Below, piece by piece: positions 48,101 through 54,654 of a stretch of 64,000 nucleotides of DNA (the stretch's first letter is position 1; each line of letters starts with the position of its first letter). Location of the stretch: contig JAIEFE010000020.1 of NCBI GenBank assembly GCA_029067085.1, forward strand, positions 1 through 64,000, written 5' to 3'. The notes below the pieces were generated by a model that saw only the letters and a program-made list of their open reading frames with translations, had not been told where the DNA came from and ran no database searches. The translations under genes and the position numbers were made by a program. Origin of the DNA: Lachnospiraceae bacterium (lineage in GTDB: Bacteria; Bacillota; Clostridia; Lachnospirales; Lachnospiraceae).

Positions 48101-49990
48101 CGTCTTAACCTTGTAATTGCGGTTTGCGGCATCAGTCGCCTCGGTGATCGGGCGCTCACTCGTCTTATTGCCCGCCGTTGTATACACTGCCTTTTTGCCC
48201 GTAAACCTTATATAGTACGTATACTGCCGCTCATCCGTATCTTTCGCGATCGCCGCCGCAGACTCAGGCGCTGACCAGTCGCTCCACAGAGCATCCCCTG
48301 TGGCGCCTGCAGGCGGATTCTGCAGTTTTGTCCTCGTCTTGCACACAAGCTCAAACACAGGGCTATAGTACTGTGTTACGTTTGCGTTATCATAGGAGAC
48401 ACCGTAAAAATCCTTGTCTGCAACCGGCGCATCGCTCGCCGTCTCACTTGCCAGCGTGGGATCCGTATCCGGTACGAAAAGCTTTGATTCCACCTGCGCC
48501 AGCACGCTGTTGATCTCCGCGACGGTCATAGCAGGATTCAGCTCAGCAACCGCCGTAGGCTTTAAGATCACTTCGATCGGATCGATCGTGACCTTAAGCG
48601 GATTGCTGTGACTCTTTTCATACTGTCCGTCCACTCCCTCGTACACGAATACCAGATAGTAGTCACCGACGTCGCCGATCACCGCTTCCTCGTCCTCTTT
48701 CTCCGCCGTCATCAGCGTGTACAGAGCGCTTCCGTCAAGGAACTGCGTAATCCCGTCAACAGGCGTCGGGAATCCGTTAATACCGGACTGATTCATTTCC
48801 TTCGTATACCATTTAGCCGCGGCTGCTGCGCCCTCAAGCGGCTCATCATCATCCTTCCTCTTCACTTCGGCGGTCACACCGTACTTTTCCGCTATCGCCG
48901 AAGCCGTATAGGTCGTATTTTTATCATAGGTTTCGACCATCTCCTTGCCGGGATTCCCGATCTCAACCTTCGTTTGCAGAAGATTACCGAACGTGACAGG
49001 GAATTCCCTGTCGGTCACTTCGTAGTTTTTAGCCGCTTCAGCGTCAGCAAACGTCACCTCGACCTTGACTCTGTAATCTTTGTTCTTATTAAATACAGCG
49101 TCCGCCGTCACTTCCCCGGCGCCGTCTTTCAGCTCGTATACCTCGACAGCAGCAGTGTACTGCAGAGCAGTAAAGTCAGAAGATCCATCCTTCAGCACAA
49201 CTGCTTTCGTGACAGTATCCTTGTAGTCCGTCACTTTGCCGCCTGCTTTTACGCTTTTATCACTATCAGCGACAGAAACTTTCAGCTCCTTGGGCGTGAT
49301 GTTGAAATATACATCTTTCTCCGCCTTAGCGCAGACGCCTTCCTGTGCCCTCGTCTCCAGATGGAGCACATAGCTGCCCACGTTCTGGGGCGTTCCTGTC
49401 ATTGCCTCCGTCTTACCGGCCTCTCTCCACTCCAGATTGAGGTAGTCGTTCTTAAGATCGTCAGCACGCTCATCATTCACATAAATAACAGCCTCATTCT
49501 TGACAGTACTCATAACGCTGCCAAACTGATCGGTCTCACTGTAAGATGTGGTATATGTAAGACTGCTTGCGCCATGTTCGCGTGTAAAACCACTCAAAGC
49601 AGAGTCATTTACAATGATCTCCGTAGAGTTGACCGTAACCTGTGGTTCCGCCGCAGCATCACCGGGCTCTGACGCATCCTCACCCGCCGGCGCGGTCTCC
49701 GTATATTCTCCGGTCTCCGTTCCGGCCGCTTCCTCCGGGTTCTCCTGATTTTCGGGAGATTCCGTATCGGTCTCCGCAGCCTCTTCCGACTTTGTTTCTT
49801 CATCCGATGAGAGATCAGATGAACCTTCCGTCGCCCCCGCTTCCGGATCCACTGTTGCATCGGCTTCTTCCGTCAACATGGCTGCCTGTGGGTCCTCTAC
49901 CGCCAGAGCCGTCATCGGCACTGACTGGAATGCCATTGCCATACTCAGCAGGAACGGCATTACCCGTTTAAGCAGTTTTCCTTTTAACAT
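39149..49990 (-). CDS. Giant secreted multi-domain repeat protein (3613 residues)
   Basis: A signal peptide (1-31, ending VPMTALAVE) leads to an acidic Glu/Ala-rich stretch (32-120). MBG/YDG-like and Ig-like modules fill residues to about 2250, including a Big_2-like part (KMAVGEEQQLDVKITKAQ) that aligns with the 2141-residue paralogue. The last ~1350 residues hold about 14 PPC-like beta-sandwich repeats, each with a W/Y-x-F-x-A-x-x-G-x-Y-x-F core such as WYTFTVKKAGYYEF and WITFKAPEYGDYTFF. The paralogue has one such repeat. No cell-wall sorting signal was found. Adhesion or polysaccharide binding is the likely role. The start follows GGAGT. Confidence 0.85.
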   Translation of the reverse strand: MLKGKLLKRVMPFLLSMAMAFQSVPMTALAVEDPQAAMLTEEADATVDPEAGATEGSSDLSSDEETKSEEAAETDTESPENQENPEEAAGTETGEYTETAPAGEDASEPGDAAAEPQVTVNSTEIIVNDSALSGFTREHGASSLTYTTSYSETDQFGSVMSTVKNEAVIYVNDERADDLKNDYLNLEWREAGKTEAMTGTPQNVGSYVLHLETRAQEGVCAKAEKDVYFNITPKELKVSVADSDKSVKAGGKVTDYKDTVTKAVVLKDGSSDFTALQYTAAVEVYELKDGAGEVTADAVFNKNKDYRVKVEVTFADAEAAKNYEVTDREFPVTFGNLLQTKVEIGNPGKEMVETYDKNTTYTASAIAEKYGVTAEVKRKDDDEPLEGAAAAAKWYTKEMNQSGINGFPTPVDGITQFLDGSALYTLMTAEKEDEEAVIGDVGDYYLVFVYEGVDGQYEKSHSNPLKVTIDPIEVILKPTAVAELNPAMTVAEINSVLAQVESKLFVPDTDPTLASETASDAPVADKDFYGVSYDNANVTQYYSPVFELVCKTRTKLQNPPAGATGDALWSDWSAPESAAAIAKDTDERQYTYYIRFTGKKAVYTTAGNKTSERPITEATDAANRNYKVKTDADTLNNEKNMLKVELGETKETSIDVSGIIEEFTGNGRGKDREGQGKGLTADDPAWTIYDPDLAMFADKASYKKAVVKEKDTDNGLNPEVKDTDKDLTYTWQTSNALNVYNEITRMEKNTGETDEDFAKRRKDAVEALENTFSGSSVTIPQAAGLYRLRITYKDTSLVPKNAPAEGYAYFLIKKQELVFAADMQYANYDDSVWNFEKKDNYRVFALPDNDESKIDWEKPLGWYTGNVTWQAMNLKKNTDGSNGIEWEKSTGTFVKNDTNPYVYKAAVWLRDGVSAQIKDTDNNVVKNQAGTALYWSNYTTRNMAVWDADNGEYKQRYKVGDGYGDIKFDAAEIKIVVDRTKLFDDKIYDAKPIAEQLPEGFVKLTDTDGAEITDLRINGEPTGGVGVVNVAWKWNDGATVSTGKAIFGGDYTLVAWFEGNDKYAPYDYEELEDKDGSFTFTIDPLKVEITPVLKEEATAGDRLSEMLDDGQIDVKAARAEEIPEEDVWLFVKGYGKRWNAISDSEYDYTGYPILRNGVFTKKYYENNIEKTNTNDRIRYGRDYVVEFDNYNSDLYAQYATSYDLIYKPAALAKINRGDADVKRIQFVREERSNGAAFLGVSVYRTDKSETGYQIVPLEGIPFVYADGSSYKYALVNHSGTVVTADILTNENIPLDKNYIAVNLVSPREFAGELAGGNIFAMNNFVYGNSIKAAGGYVIDKYLASDEESVRRYYITALFPVELDESGKVKEIPAFSVTWETGYTDTFQFDLTNAKVEANLKRAVAPKSLAFNAVKAKMAVGEEQQLDVKITKAQLGDVVRINYRLAGGMTSNDYASINPETGVITALATNNKKPVAVNVEAYPVRLAEDGKTFEEITGKGVKVAKTKVTITEVTAPVIKKVIPKDTSAEIQFTKVDDGYRGEIYVVKLENKKDANKWKPANFEDAIKEMKNGQWKGTFAIQPQYLTGSRGYNETLKLCRQLISPLEKGAYVVYVRNVSAVRTLADGSKVTESAAGTVKMFETTKSLVRELRPYFEVTDEKSKANPVRYTDENQKDIENKSNRGYTIELADKSAQLLVDGKFNEKATNDAADSGDSVWYQLSLKVAEKALGIKLTDTYQDPKLNYYVTDNETPRFDGKGKITNPSKYVTINNKGKLTLKGVDRNGDVTVRIYVADSSTLYRNNNVYDNRNACYYSLSGSCDLTITARPDTLTTKKVKPMKVGDAIRLKDYLEYKSGKAKVPNFWSSAIEITNRSEVEEAGFEIYQAQSNGATHPSIEGTLRKDEYIIIAKKAGAKCDLKLKDWLWKTAGSDQKTQTDEVKISLSTAKLDAVKRLKAVYTDDKNITLNFAHAGHPEAFDIEVKDARGSVVYKRLAYRDDVAVIPAEWHDYTGAYAWYKNALANLQRANLDKVNSFNGAAIGRFAYFEKTGTYAYTISTEKLMRLSSYTISVTPVYEGEIALKPAATKAKTTNIPASYGNGDIVNPNNNYTSSSGGISISNCTTYLTSGNTYTVTAGSINSLAQTRGTDTLTWKSSNAKVASVKANQGSFSATLKALSQGKTTITVTSKVTKKTIARYHIAVKAVGKAGHYGGDYETGGNGFYDDFIKTVDPYYEGRMEVLTISNSVTVDSEDYLNSSPSNDRTWVKFTAPSYGEYEFSCNRQFSIYYNSGSEGTNTQGNYKSLRLEEGQDIYFKIAGSFTLSVSSYTDFTKLTTAFTKEKPLTVNKAVWVSFTATEDNYYTFNSTGTLQFERNGSPIYPASGYNDDGWYAYEMGLKAGETIFVKISAGSLYVTKREFAKTLAAGAKETLSFNKDNQADAQYMRFTAGPAGEYSFTYKPSDKVDVAFLAVDGTTLYYDGDAVLAETGAAIYAEGAAETTEESETVKLFMDAGETVVIKVSVKAGQEITEDAAKIDVEISATAVGVKPLAAEQTVTKNTSEIFEYTIPNDKAAAKYTLTATEGAVVMWYDKQWKGFSFAGNSFTVTDGKIAGSSLKAGDKIYIKVTAAADKDSKVTLTSVTDSNTFDAAKPAAAELGKTGDAKWYTFTVKKAGYYEFMKNITVAPAESAAQTAEVKLVQKAFSETDAYVNGSMIDLTAGDNSGVRKLNAGDYVFMIKAASNAAEGVKTTVALSVKEIVPTAISGTTSVELAKGETKYYTFKRATDAEYTIKWTKDTASTGTADVTYTSGDLATGSYYALSSLSTTGNNTYIIKAAQTGENAVSGKLEITAAEKNFLTSGKAEPLDFAKDGSKEYKFTLPEDSALGYMVIVENTSVVPDGKTSPTIMVTSAGDGTIVNALSAKGKEIKEMTGWNKKFVTKTITITAADVTEAAEGVSAIKATGTITIRPITVNPFNASVGNVKKGDEPKWYTYTVPADGRYELDYAVGENQIKNSVQVSWYKKNNNGSRGSSVSTGSYLTKEQDLYIKVEANDTIAEAGVAVTLKPALLKATALTFADGKAEADVKAEDAANGAVYYTLKAPAYATYTVMLGENVVTGMKYYRPNENGSERSWHSGNILEKDDEILITVNAAGKLTVTQKTITELTLGKASEEITVKAGESADFVFHVFEDGYYDFTVDSSAADLIISEYGVYHSEKYFVVVLNRELGRYKFTITNNGGAEAKIKVTAGELTPVTLNPGENNVPVAKGRVSIVKFTVPEDYWYTVTCSEGSRLEGGLNEGEYFYNAGELSGILIYSGTEASATAKVTVAKVTPAPASGEKITGLTLEPCASTWYKYTTGKAGEYKFTTPAGARLFCYSSLSTDSSEVDIRVAAETDLYIRVVNDSAAEIENVDITVTCVAATELNVGENQLSNTSYSNTYMTFRAPADAEYSFVCSDGYLYYYGESAWQKESYAVNPYLIGKDRVVYLSVNAYSENITITVTKEKDVRLLDHVDVAAGKYQWITFKAPEYGDYTFFSANKTTGDPKAWFFKDQSVGDDADSSTLDDDSESRGYGNDDDAGGDRNFKKELTGLSAGEIVYIAVGYYNLNSPTECDVYVSY

Positions 49991-50044
49991 GTCTCTTACT
50001 CCTTCCGTGTTGTATGATTCGTGTATTTTATCAGTCTATTACAC

Positions 50045-50073
50045 ATTCTACCCTCCCCCACGACAAACGTCAA
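50045..50073 (-). promoter_or_regulatory. Sigma-A promoter of the 3613-residue protein gene
   Basis: On the minus strand TTGACG (50073-50068) and TAGAAT (50050-50045) are 17 nt apart. The spacer ends in GGGGGAGGG, a broken G-run in the same position as the G10 tract of the paralogue. Confidence 0.7.
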
Positions 50074-50193
50074 CTAATCTATAGCTCAAGGGTAGGTTAC
50101 AACACCGCCGGTTTGCCAAACCCAAAAACGATGTGCTATAATTTTCATGTCGTTATAACACCACCCCCGATAACCCTGCAAAGGAGAACTGCC

Positions 50194-51516
50194 TTGAAGA
50201 TAAAGACCGCGAAGATGACCTACGAAGAAGCCCTTGCACTTCCTCAGGCCGCGCACCAAAATCCCCTCAGACAATACTTTATTTTCCGTCTCATCCTTTT
50301 GCTTGCATCCATCTGGGATCTCTGGCGGACACGCTTTACCTACCGCCTCATTCATATGGAAAAGCTCGGCAAAAACGAGCCCTGCCTGATCTTAATGAAC
50401 CATTCCAGCTTCATCGACTTAAAGGTGGCGGCAAGACTTTTGTGCACCCGCCCCTTCCACATCATATGCACGCTGGACGGCTTCGTGGGCAAGCCGCGCC
50501 TGATGCGCCTGATCGGCTGCATTCCGACACGCAAGTTTATGACTGACGTGACCCTTGTTCGCGACATGGTGTACGCCACAAAAACACTGAAAAGCTCCAT
50601 CCTGATGTTTCCGGAGGCCAGCTACAGCTTTGACGGCACGCAGACGCCCCTGCCGGACAGTCTTGGAAAATGCCTGAAGATCCTGAAGGTTCCCGTGGTT
50701 ATGATCCGCACCGAAGGGGCCTTCGCGAGAGACCCCCTCTACAATAATCTCCAGCTTCGCAAGGTCCGGGTATCCGCCGAGGTAGAGTATCTTTTGTCGC
50801 CCGAAGAGATCGACGCAAAATCTCCTCAGGAACTAAACGATTTCCTGAAAGAGAAATTTACCTTCGACTACTTCCGCTGGCAGCAGGAAAATAAGGTGCG
50901 CATCCAAGAACCTTTCCGCGCGGACGGCTTGAACCGAATGCTCTATAAATGTCCCCATTGTCAACAGGAGGGAGAAATGCTCGGGCAGGGTACGACTCTT
51001 ACCTGCAAACATTGCGGAAAATCCTACGAGCTGACGGAATACGGCCATCTAAAACCGATCACAGAAAAAAGCGACGGATCAAAGGCGCCGCTGACGCCGA
51101 TCTCTTCAGAAAGGACCTTCACCCACGTCCCCGACTGGTATCGCTGGGAGCGTGAATGCGTAAGACAGGAAATTTTATCAGGAACCTACCGAATGGAAAT
51201 TCCCGTTGCGATCTATATGCTGGTCAACACGAAAAAAATCTGTCAGGTAGGTGAGGGCACCCTCACTCACTCCGAAGACGGTTTTCATCTGACAGGCTGC
51301 GAGGGAAAGCTTGACTACCGGCAGGAACCGCTCTCTTCCTACAGCCTCTACTCCGACTTTTTCTGGTATGAGATCGGCGACATGATCAGCATCGGCAATG
51401 AGCGCGTGCAGTATTACTGCTTCCCGCAGGGCTGCGGCGATATTGTAGCAAAGGCAAGGCTTGCTACAGAGGAACTTTATAAGATAGCGAAAAACGGCAT
51501 GACAGAAGCGCAGTAA
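50194..51516 (+). CDS. PlsC-type acyltransferase with C-terminal zinc ribbon
   Basis: This 440-residue protein begins with a 1-acylglycerol-3-phosphate acyltransferase-like domain. The catalytic motif is NHSSFID (NHxxxxD, about residue 70) and the acceptor block is FPEASYSFDG. After it comes a four-Cys zinc ribbon (CPHC and CKHC, about residues 255-280), then a ~150-residue domain I do not recognise. The start TTG at 50194 follows AAGGAGA. An ATG upstream lacks such a site. Zinc-ribbon fusions of this family are uncommon. The acyl acceptor is unknown. Two small Cys-rich genes follow closely in the same direction. Confidence 0.78.
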   Translation: MKIKTAKMTYEEALALPQAAHQNPLRQYFIFRLILLLASIWDLWRTRFTYRLIHMEKLGKNEPCLILMNHSSFIDLKVAARLLCTRPFHIICTLDGFVGKPRLMRLIGCIPTRKFMTDVTLVRDMVYATKTLKSSILMFPEASYSFDGTQTPLPDSLGKCLKILKVPVVMIRTEGAFARDPLYNNLQLRKVRVSAEVEYLLSPEEIDAKSPQELNDFLKEKFTFDYFRWQQENKVRIQEPFRADGLNRMLYKCPHCQQEGEMLGQGTTLTCKHCGKSYELTEYGHLKPITEKSDGSKAPLTPISSERTFTHVPDWYRWERECVRQEILSGTYRMEIPVAIYMLVNTKKICQVGEGTLTHSEDGFHLTGCEGKLDYRQEPLSSYSLYSDFFWYEIGDMISIGNERVQYYCFPQGCGDIVAKARLATEELYKIAKNGMTEAQ

Positions 51517-51535
51517 AAGGAGAATACTGATAAAT

Positions 51536-52222
51536 ATGGAAGACTTTTTTCCCGAACTATTAGACGAATTTGTCTCCACCGATTTTTTAAAGAAGGTCCG
51601 CGTCAAATATCATTTTGATGAAAAACAAGCCGCGGAGATACAAGCGGCAGCGGAAGAAATGCTGCCCCAAATGCGGCAGGAAGCCTTTTGGGTCAAAAAG
51701 AAGTTTTTCGCGAAAAAGGAATGGCAGTCCGAAGATTCTGACACTGCGTATGAAAATGTAGCCATGTCTCTGGGAGCCGGCGTGGATCTTTTGCAGGAAA
51801 GTTACTCTGAAAAAGGTATGCTTCTGGAAAGTTACATGGTCGAGGTGCTGGCAAGCGAGCTATTGATGCGGAGTTATGACGCTTATAACAGGTATGTGAT
51901 GCATCATAGTGCATATCACGTCGCAAGATATCATTTCCCGGGCAGTGAGGAAGCGCTCCCTCTGGAAATGCTGCCTCAGCTTTTAAGCAGCCTTACACAG
52001 AAAATCACATGCAATTCCGCTTTTTGTATGCAGCCGAAAAAGAGTGTGGTATTTATCTCAGAGCTGACGCAGGATGAAACGCTTTTCTGCAAGGGGATTT
52101 GTGTCGGATGCACCAACACAGCCTGTCCAAACCGAACGGAAGATGATAATCTTATCAGGAAAAGAATGACCGATCTGCCTTTAACTTACGGTTACAGCAG
52201 AATTTTCGGGATTCATAAATAA
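51536..52222 (+). CDS. Uncharacterised protein, possibly MetH activation-domain-like
   Basis: This 228-residue soluble protein has a helical N-terminal half and a C-terminal part with a Cys cluster (FCKGICVGCTNTACPNR). The layout resembles short clostridial proteins annotated as vitamin B12-dependent methionine synthase activation domains, which reactivate cob(II)alamin. This is a recollection of family appearance and not a firm match. It lies 19 nt after the acyltransferase gene and 18 nt before a Cys-rich small-domain gene of a kind often found near cobalamin genes. Confidence 0.5.
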   Translation: MEDFFPELLDEFVSTDFLKKVRVKYHFDEKQAAEIQAAAEEMLPQMRQEAFWVKKKFFAKKEWQSEDSDTAYENVAMSLGAGVDLLQESYSEKGMLLESYMVEVLASELLMRSYDAYNRYVMHHSAYHVARYHFPGSEEALPLEMLPQLLSSLTQKITCNSAFCMQPKKSVVFISELTQDETLFCKGICVGCTNTACPNRTEDDNLIRKRMTDLPLTYGYSRIFGIHK

Positions 52223-52240
52223 AGTCTGGGAGAAAAACAA

Positions 52241-52477
52241 ATGCAAAATTCGTACCGTTTTTTCGAAAACAGAGCGTGCCAGTATTTCCCCTGTCACAAG
52301 GGATTGGAGGATTTCAACTGCCTCTTTTGTTTTTGTCCGATGTATCTGCGGGAAGACTGCCCGGGAAATCCAAAATATATCGAAAAACCCGGAAAGAAGA
52401 TAAAAGACTGTTCGGATTGTACCTTTCCTCATCGGTTTGAGAATTATGACAAAATAATTCAACATCTGAAAGAGTAG
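52241..52477 (+). CDS. Cysteine-rich small domain protein
   Basis: This 78-residue protein contains nine cysteines, with the pattern CQYFPCHKG, CLFCFCPMY and CSDCTFPH typical of the Cys-rich small domain family (PF04071-like). This is a likely metal-binding module often encoded beside cobalamin or corrinoid genes. It is the last gene of a three-gene plus-strand cluster. It has no signal peptide. No ribosome binding site stronger than GGGAG is seen upstream. Confidence 0.7.
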   Translation: MQNSYRFFENRACQYFPCHKGLEDFNCLFCFCPMYLREDCPGNPKYIEKPGKKIKDCSDCTFPHRFENYDKIIQHLKE

Positions 52478-52537
52478 CGGTAATTTACCTGCCCATCATA
52501 CGTCATTGAGCCCTGCAGCTCCGTCCATCGATCGAGA

Positions 52538-53107
52538 TCAAATATCCATCTCCGAAAGCTTCAAATACAAATCTTCAAAGATCCCCGCCTGAATCCGATC
52601 AGAAAAAGAATAGCGCTTAGGCTCGGTGCCTGCCTTTCTTTCTGCGTCGTGCTCGAAATCGTACACCGTGACCGTTTCCGTCTTCGGATCCACAATCCAG
52701 TATTCCCTCACGCCCGCTTCACGGTATAGTTTCACTTTTCTCTCACAGTCCATCTTCACACTGGAGGGAGAGAGAATCTCAATTGTCCAGTCCGGCGCAC
52801 CCTGACAGCCCTTTTCGCTTTTCTTTTCCTCATCGCAGATCACGGATATATCCGGTTCCACATAGTTGAACTTATCTTTCTTGATATAGACCGCAAAGGG
52901 CGCGGGGAGCACTTTGCAGTTTCCCTTCTTCTTCCTGATATGCAACGAAATTTCAATAGCAAGATGCATGAGAATATCCTGATGCGTCCATGTGGGCGTA
53001 TCCATCCAAAACCATTCCCCGTCGATCAGTTCCGCTCGTTCTCCTTCCGGCAGCGCCTCGATATCCGCGATCGTGTAACCTTTTCCATCTTTTCCACCTT
53101 TCAGCAT
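52538..53107 (-). CDS. Uma2 family (DUF820) nuclease-like protein, copy 2
   Basis: This 189-residue copy has the full Uma2 core (VEPDISVICD, APDWTIEILSPSS, REYWIVDP). It lacks the first ~20 residues of its sisters as a translated start, but the lost segment (SKKSWEWEEAERKKQ) is still present upstream in frame, ending at the TGA of copy 3. Translation probably begins at ATG 53107 after GAGGAAGG. It has no promoter or leader of its own and must be cotranscribed with copy 3. The C-terminal 100 residues are nearly identical to copies 3 and 4. Confidence 0.82.
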   Translation of the reverse strand: MLKGGKDGKGYTIADIEALPEGERAELIDGEWFWMDTPTWTHQDILMHLAIEISLHIRKKKGNCKVLPAPFAVYIKKDKFNYVEPDISVICDEEKKSEKGCQGAPDWTIEILSPSSVKMDCERKVKLYREAGVREYWIVDPKTETVTVYDFEHDAERKAGTEPKRYSFSDRIQAGIFEDLYLKLSEMDI

Positions 53108-53185
53108 AGTGAAACCTTCCTCTCGTTCCTGCTGCTTCTTCCTCTCAGCTTCTTCCCATTCCCATGACTTTTTGCTTTCGTTTAT

Positions 53186-53794
53186 TCAAATATCCATCTC
53201 TGAAAGATTCAAATATAAATCTTCAAAGATCCCCGCTTGAATTCGATCAGAAAAAGAATAGCGCTTAGGCTCGATGCCTGCCTCTCTTTCTGCGCCATGT
53301 GCAAAGTCGTACACTGTGACCGTTTCTGTCTTCGAATCCACAATCCAGTATTCTCTCACGCCCGCTTCACGGTACAGTTTCACTTTTCTCTCGCAGTCCA
53401 TCTTCACACTGGAGGGAGAGAGAATCTCAATTGTCCAGTCCGGCGCACCCTGACAGCCCTTTTCGCTTTTCTTTTCCTCATCGCAGATCACGGATATATC
53501 CGGTTCCACATAATTGAACTTATCTTTCTTGATATAGACCGCAAAGGGCGCAGGGAGGACTTTGCAAGAGCCTTTATGCTCTGCTACATAGTTCCATATT
53601 TTTGCGCTGAGAGCCATCTGAATCTCTTGATGCGTCCATGTCGGCGCATCCATCCAAAACCATTCCCCGTCGATCAGCTCCGCCCGTTCTCCTTCCGGCA
53701 GCGCCTCGATATCCGCAATTGTGTAGCCCTTTCCTCCCTTGATCATTGTGAATCTTTCCTCTTTTCCCCAATCTTCCTGTTTTCTGACTTCCAT
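53186..53794 (-). CDS. Uma2 family (DUF820) nuclease-like protein, copy 3
   Basis: This is a 202-residue full-length copy beginning MEVRK after GGAGGAA. It contains VEPDISVICD, APDWTIEILSPSS and REYWIVDS, where the sisters have Asp-Pro. It has the complete module: a TTGACA/TATACT promoter, a ~190-nt structured leader and the gene. Copy 2 follows in the same reading frame after a single TGA, which suggests tandem duplication or a deletion that removed the leader of copy 2. Confidence 0.85.
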   Translation of the reverse strand: MEVRKQEDWGKEERFTMIKGGKGYTIADIEALPEGERAELIDGEWFWMDAPTWTHQEIQMALSAKIWNYVAEHKGSCKVLPAPFAVYIKKDKFNYVEPDISVICDEEKKSEKGCQGAPDWTIEILSPSSVKMDCERKVKLYREAGVREYWIVDSKTETVTVYDFAHGAEREAGIEPKRYSFSDRIQAGIFEDLYLNLSEMDI

Positions 53795-53986
53795 TTTTTC
53801 CTCCGTTCCGCATGACCCTCTATGGGCTGCTTTTATACTACGGCGGAAGGTGTGTTTGTCTCCACCGCGTTTTCTGTTATCCTGTTACAAATGTGAGTAA
53901 GCGGCAGAAACTGCCTGTTGTGCGAATGCACGGATGCGCCAATGCGGCGCGAAAGCTCTCGATGAAGCTTCCTGTGTTTACTCTGT
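53795..53986 (-). ncRNA. Structured leader of Uma2 copy 3
   Basis: In gene sense the leader shows AGCTT...AGCTT-type and GCGCC-GCATT-GGCGC hairpins, then the shared pair GTGC-ATTC-GCAC and GGCAG-TTT-CTGCC (53931-53903). About 110 nt around these hairpins are almost identical to the leader at 57254, while flanking parts differ by insertions and deletions. Confidence 0.5.
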
Positions 53987-53992
53987 GCCCTC

Positions 53993-54021
53993 AGTATATA
54001 TCTTAGGAAAAGAAATGTCAA
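53993..54021 (-). promoter_or_regulatory. Near-consensus sigma-A promoter of Uma2 copy 3
   Basis: On the minus strand TTGACA (54021-54016) and TATACT (53998-53993) are separated by 17 nt. Confidence 0.8.
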
Positions 54022-54073
54022 GATATTATTTTATAAACGTTTTTTCGTTTTTGTCTTGTGATTCCGTAATGAT

Positions 54074-54233
54074 CTAATATTTATGATCATTCGCCTTGTC
54101 AAATAACCATTTTAAAAATTCATTTACCACTTCATCTAAATTTCCCGCTATTTCATCCTTTAATATTATTGTCTGTTTAGAAGTAATATCAACATATTTT
54201 TCCCTTAATACATCCCCCCTCTTGTGAAATCTC
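54074..54233 (-). pseudogene. C-terminal remnant of a small AT-rich gene
   Basis: On the minus strand an open frame reads LREKYVDITSKQTIILKDE and continues to WLFDKANDHKY before TAG at 54076-54074. It has no ATG, GTG or TTG in frame after the upstream stop. It looks like the tail of a lost gene of the same AT-rich kind as its neighbours. The function is unknown. Confidence 0.35.
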
Positions 54234-54242
54234 TTACTTTTT

Positions 54243-54644
54243 TCAAACTATGACATACCCTACTGCCCCATCTTTATATGATTCTATATCGTCATCTAAC
54301 CATCCTTGTTCATCATTTCTAGCTTTATGAAATCTAATCTCTATATGATCTTCATCGCTACACATAATAAGGCAAAAATTAGATTCAGGATCCATTTTCT
54401 TTAATCTCATTGCCCAAACTTCAAGAACAACTAGGGCTATCTTTACGCCTGTAATCTCTGAAATCTCATTCTCAAAAAAACAGTTTATTCGTGTCTCAGT
54501 ATTACTAGCTTCATATCCGGTTTTATCTCCATACACTTCCTGCACTACACTCTCCAAATACGGCTCTAACTCATCAGCACTTTTCTTTGAAATAATAATA
54601 CAGTCCTTTACTTTTCTAAAAGAGGGAGAAAAAAGATTCCCCAC
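54243..54644 (-). CDS. Small hypothetical protein, immunity-like
   Basis: This is a 133-residue acidic soluble protein with no signal peptide. I do not recognise the family. It is AT-rich, lies in a row of similarly small genes on the same strand and has no toxin gene next to it. That context resembles arrays of orphan immunity genes of polymorphic toxin systems. The stop of the upstream gene is 10 nt away, so the two are probably cotranscribed. Confidence 0.6.
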   Translation of the reverse strand: MGNLFSPSFRKVKDCIIISKKSADELEPYLESVVQEVYGDKTGYEASNTETRINCFFENEISEITGVKIALVVLEVWAMRLKKMDPESNFCLIMCSDEDHIEIRFHKARNDEQGWLDDDIESYKDGAVGYVIV

Positions 54645-54654
54645 TGTTCGATGC

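Noticed and set aside
48608..49672. Long plus-strand frame opposite the 3613-residue protein gene, and similar frames opposite the 2141-residue gene
   Set aside because: These are antisense shadows of highly biased repeat-protein codons. They lack ribosome binding sites and recognisable domains.
39149..49990. Giant protein as a contact-dependent or polymorphic toxin
   Set aside because: The C-terminus consists of PPC-like repeats and no toxin domain, RHS repeat or secretion-specific motif. The immunity-like genes are over 4 kb away on the other side of other genes.
54216..54223. C6 run before the 54074 remnant as a phase-variable tract
   Set aside because: Six bases is short for frequent slippage, and the following frame has no start codon.
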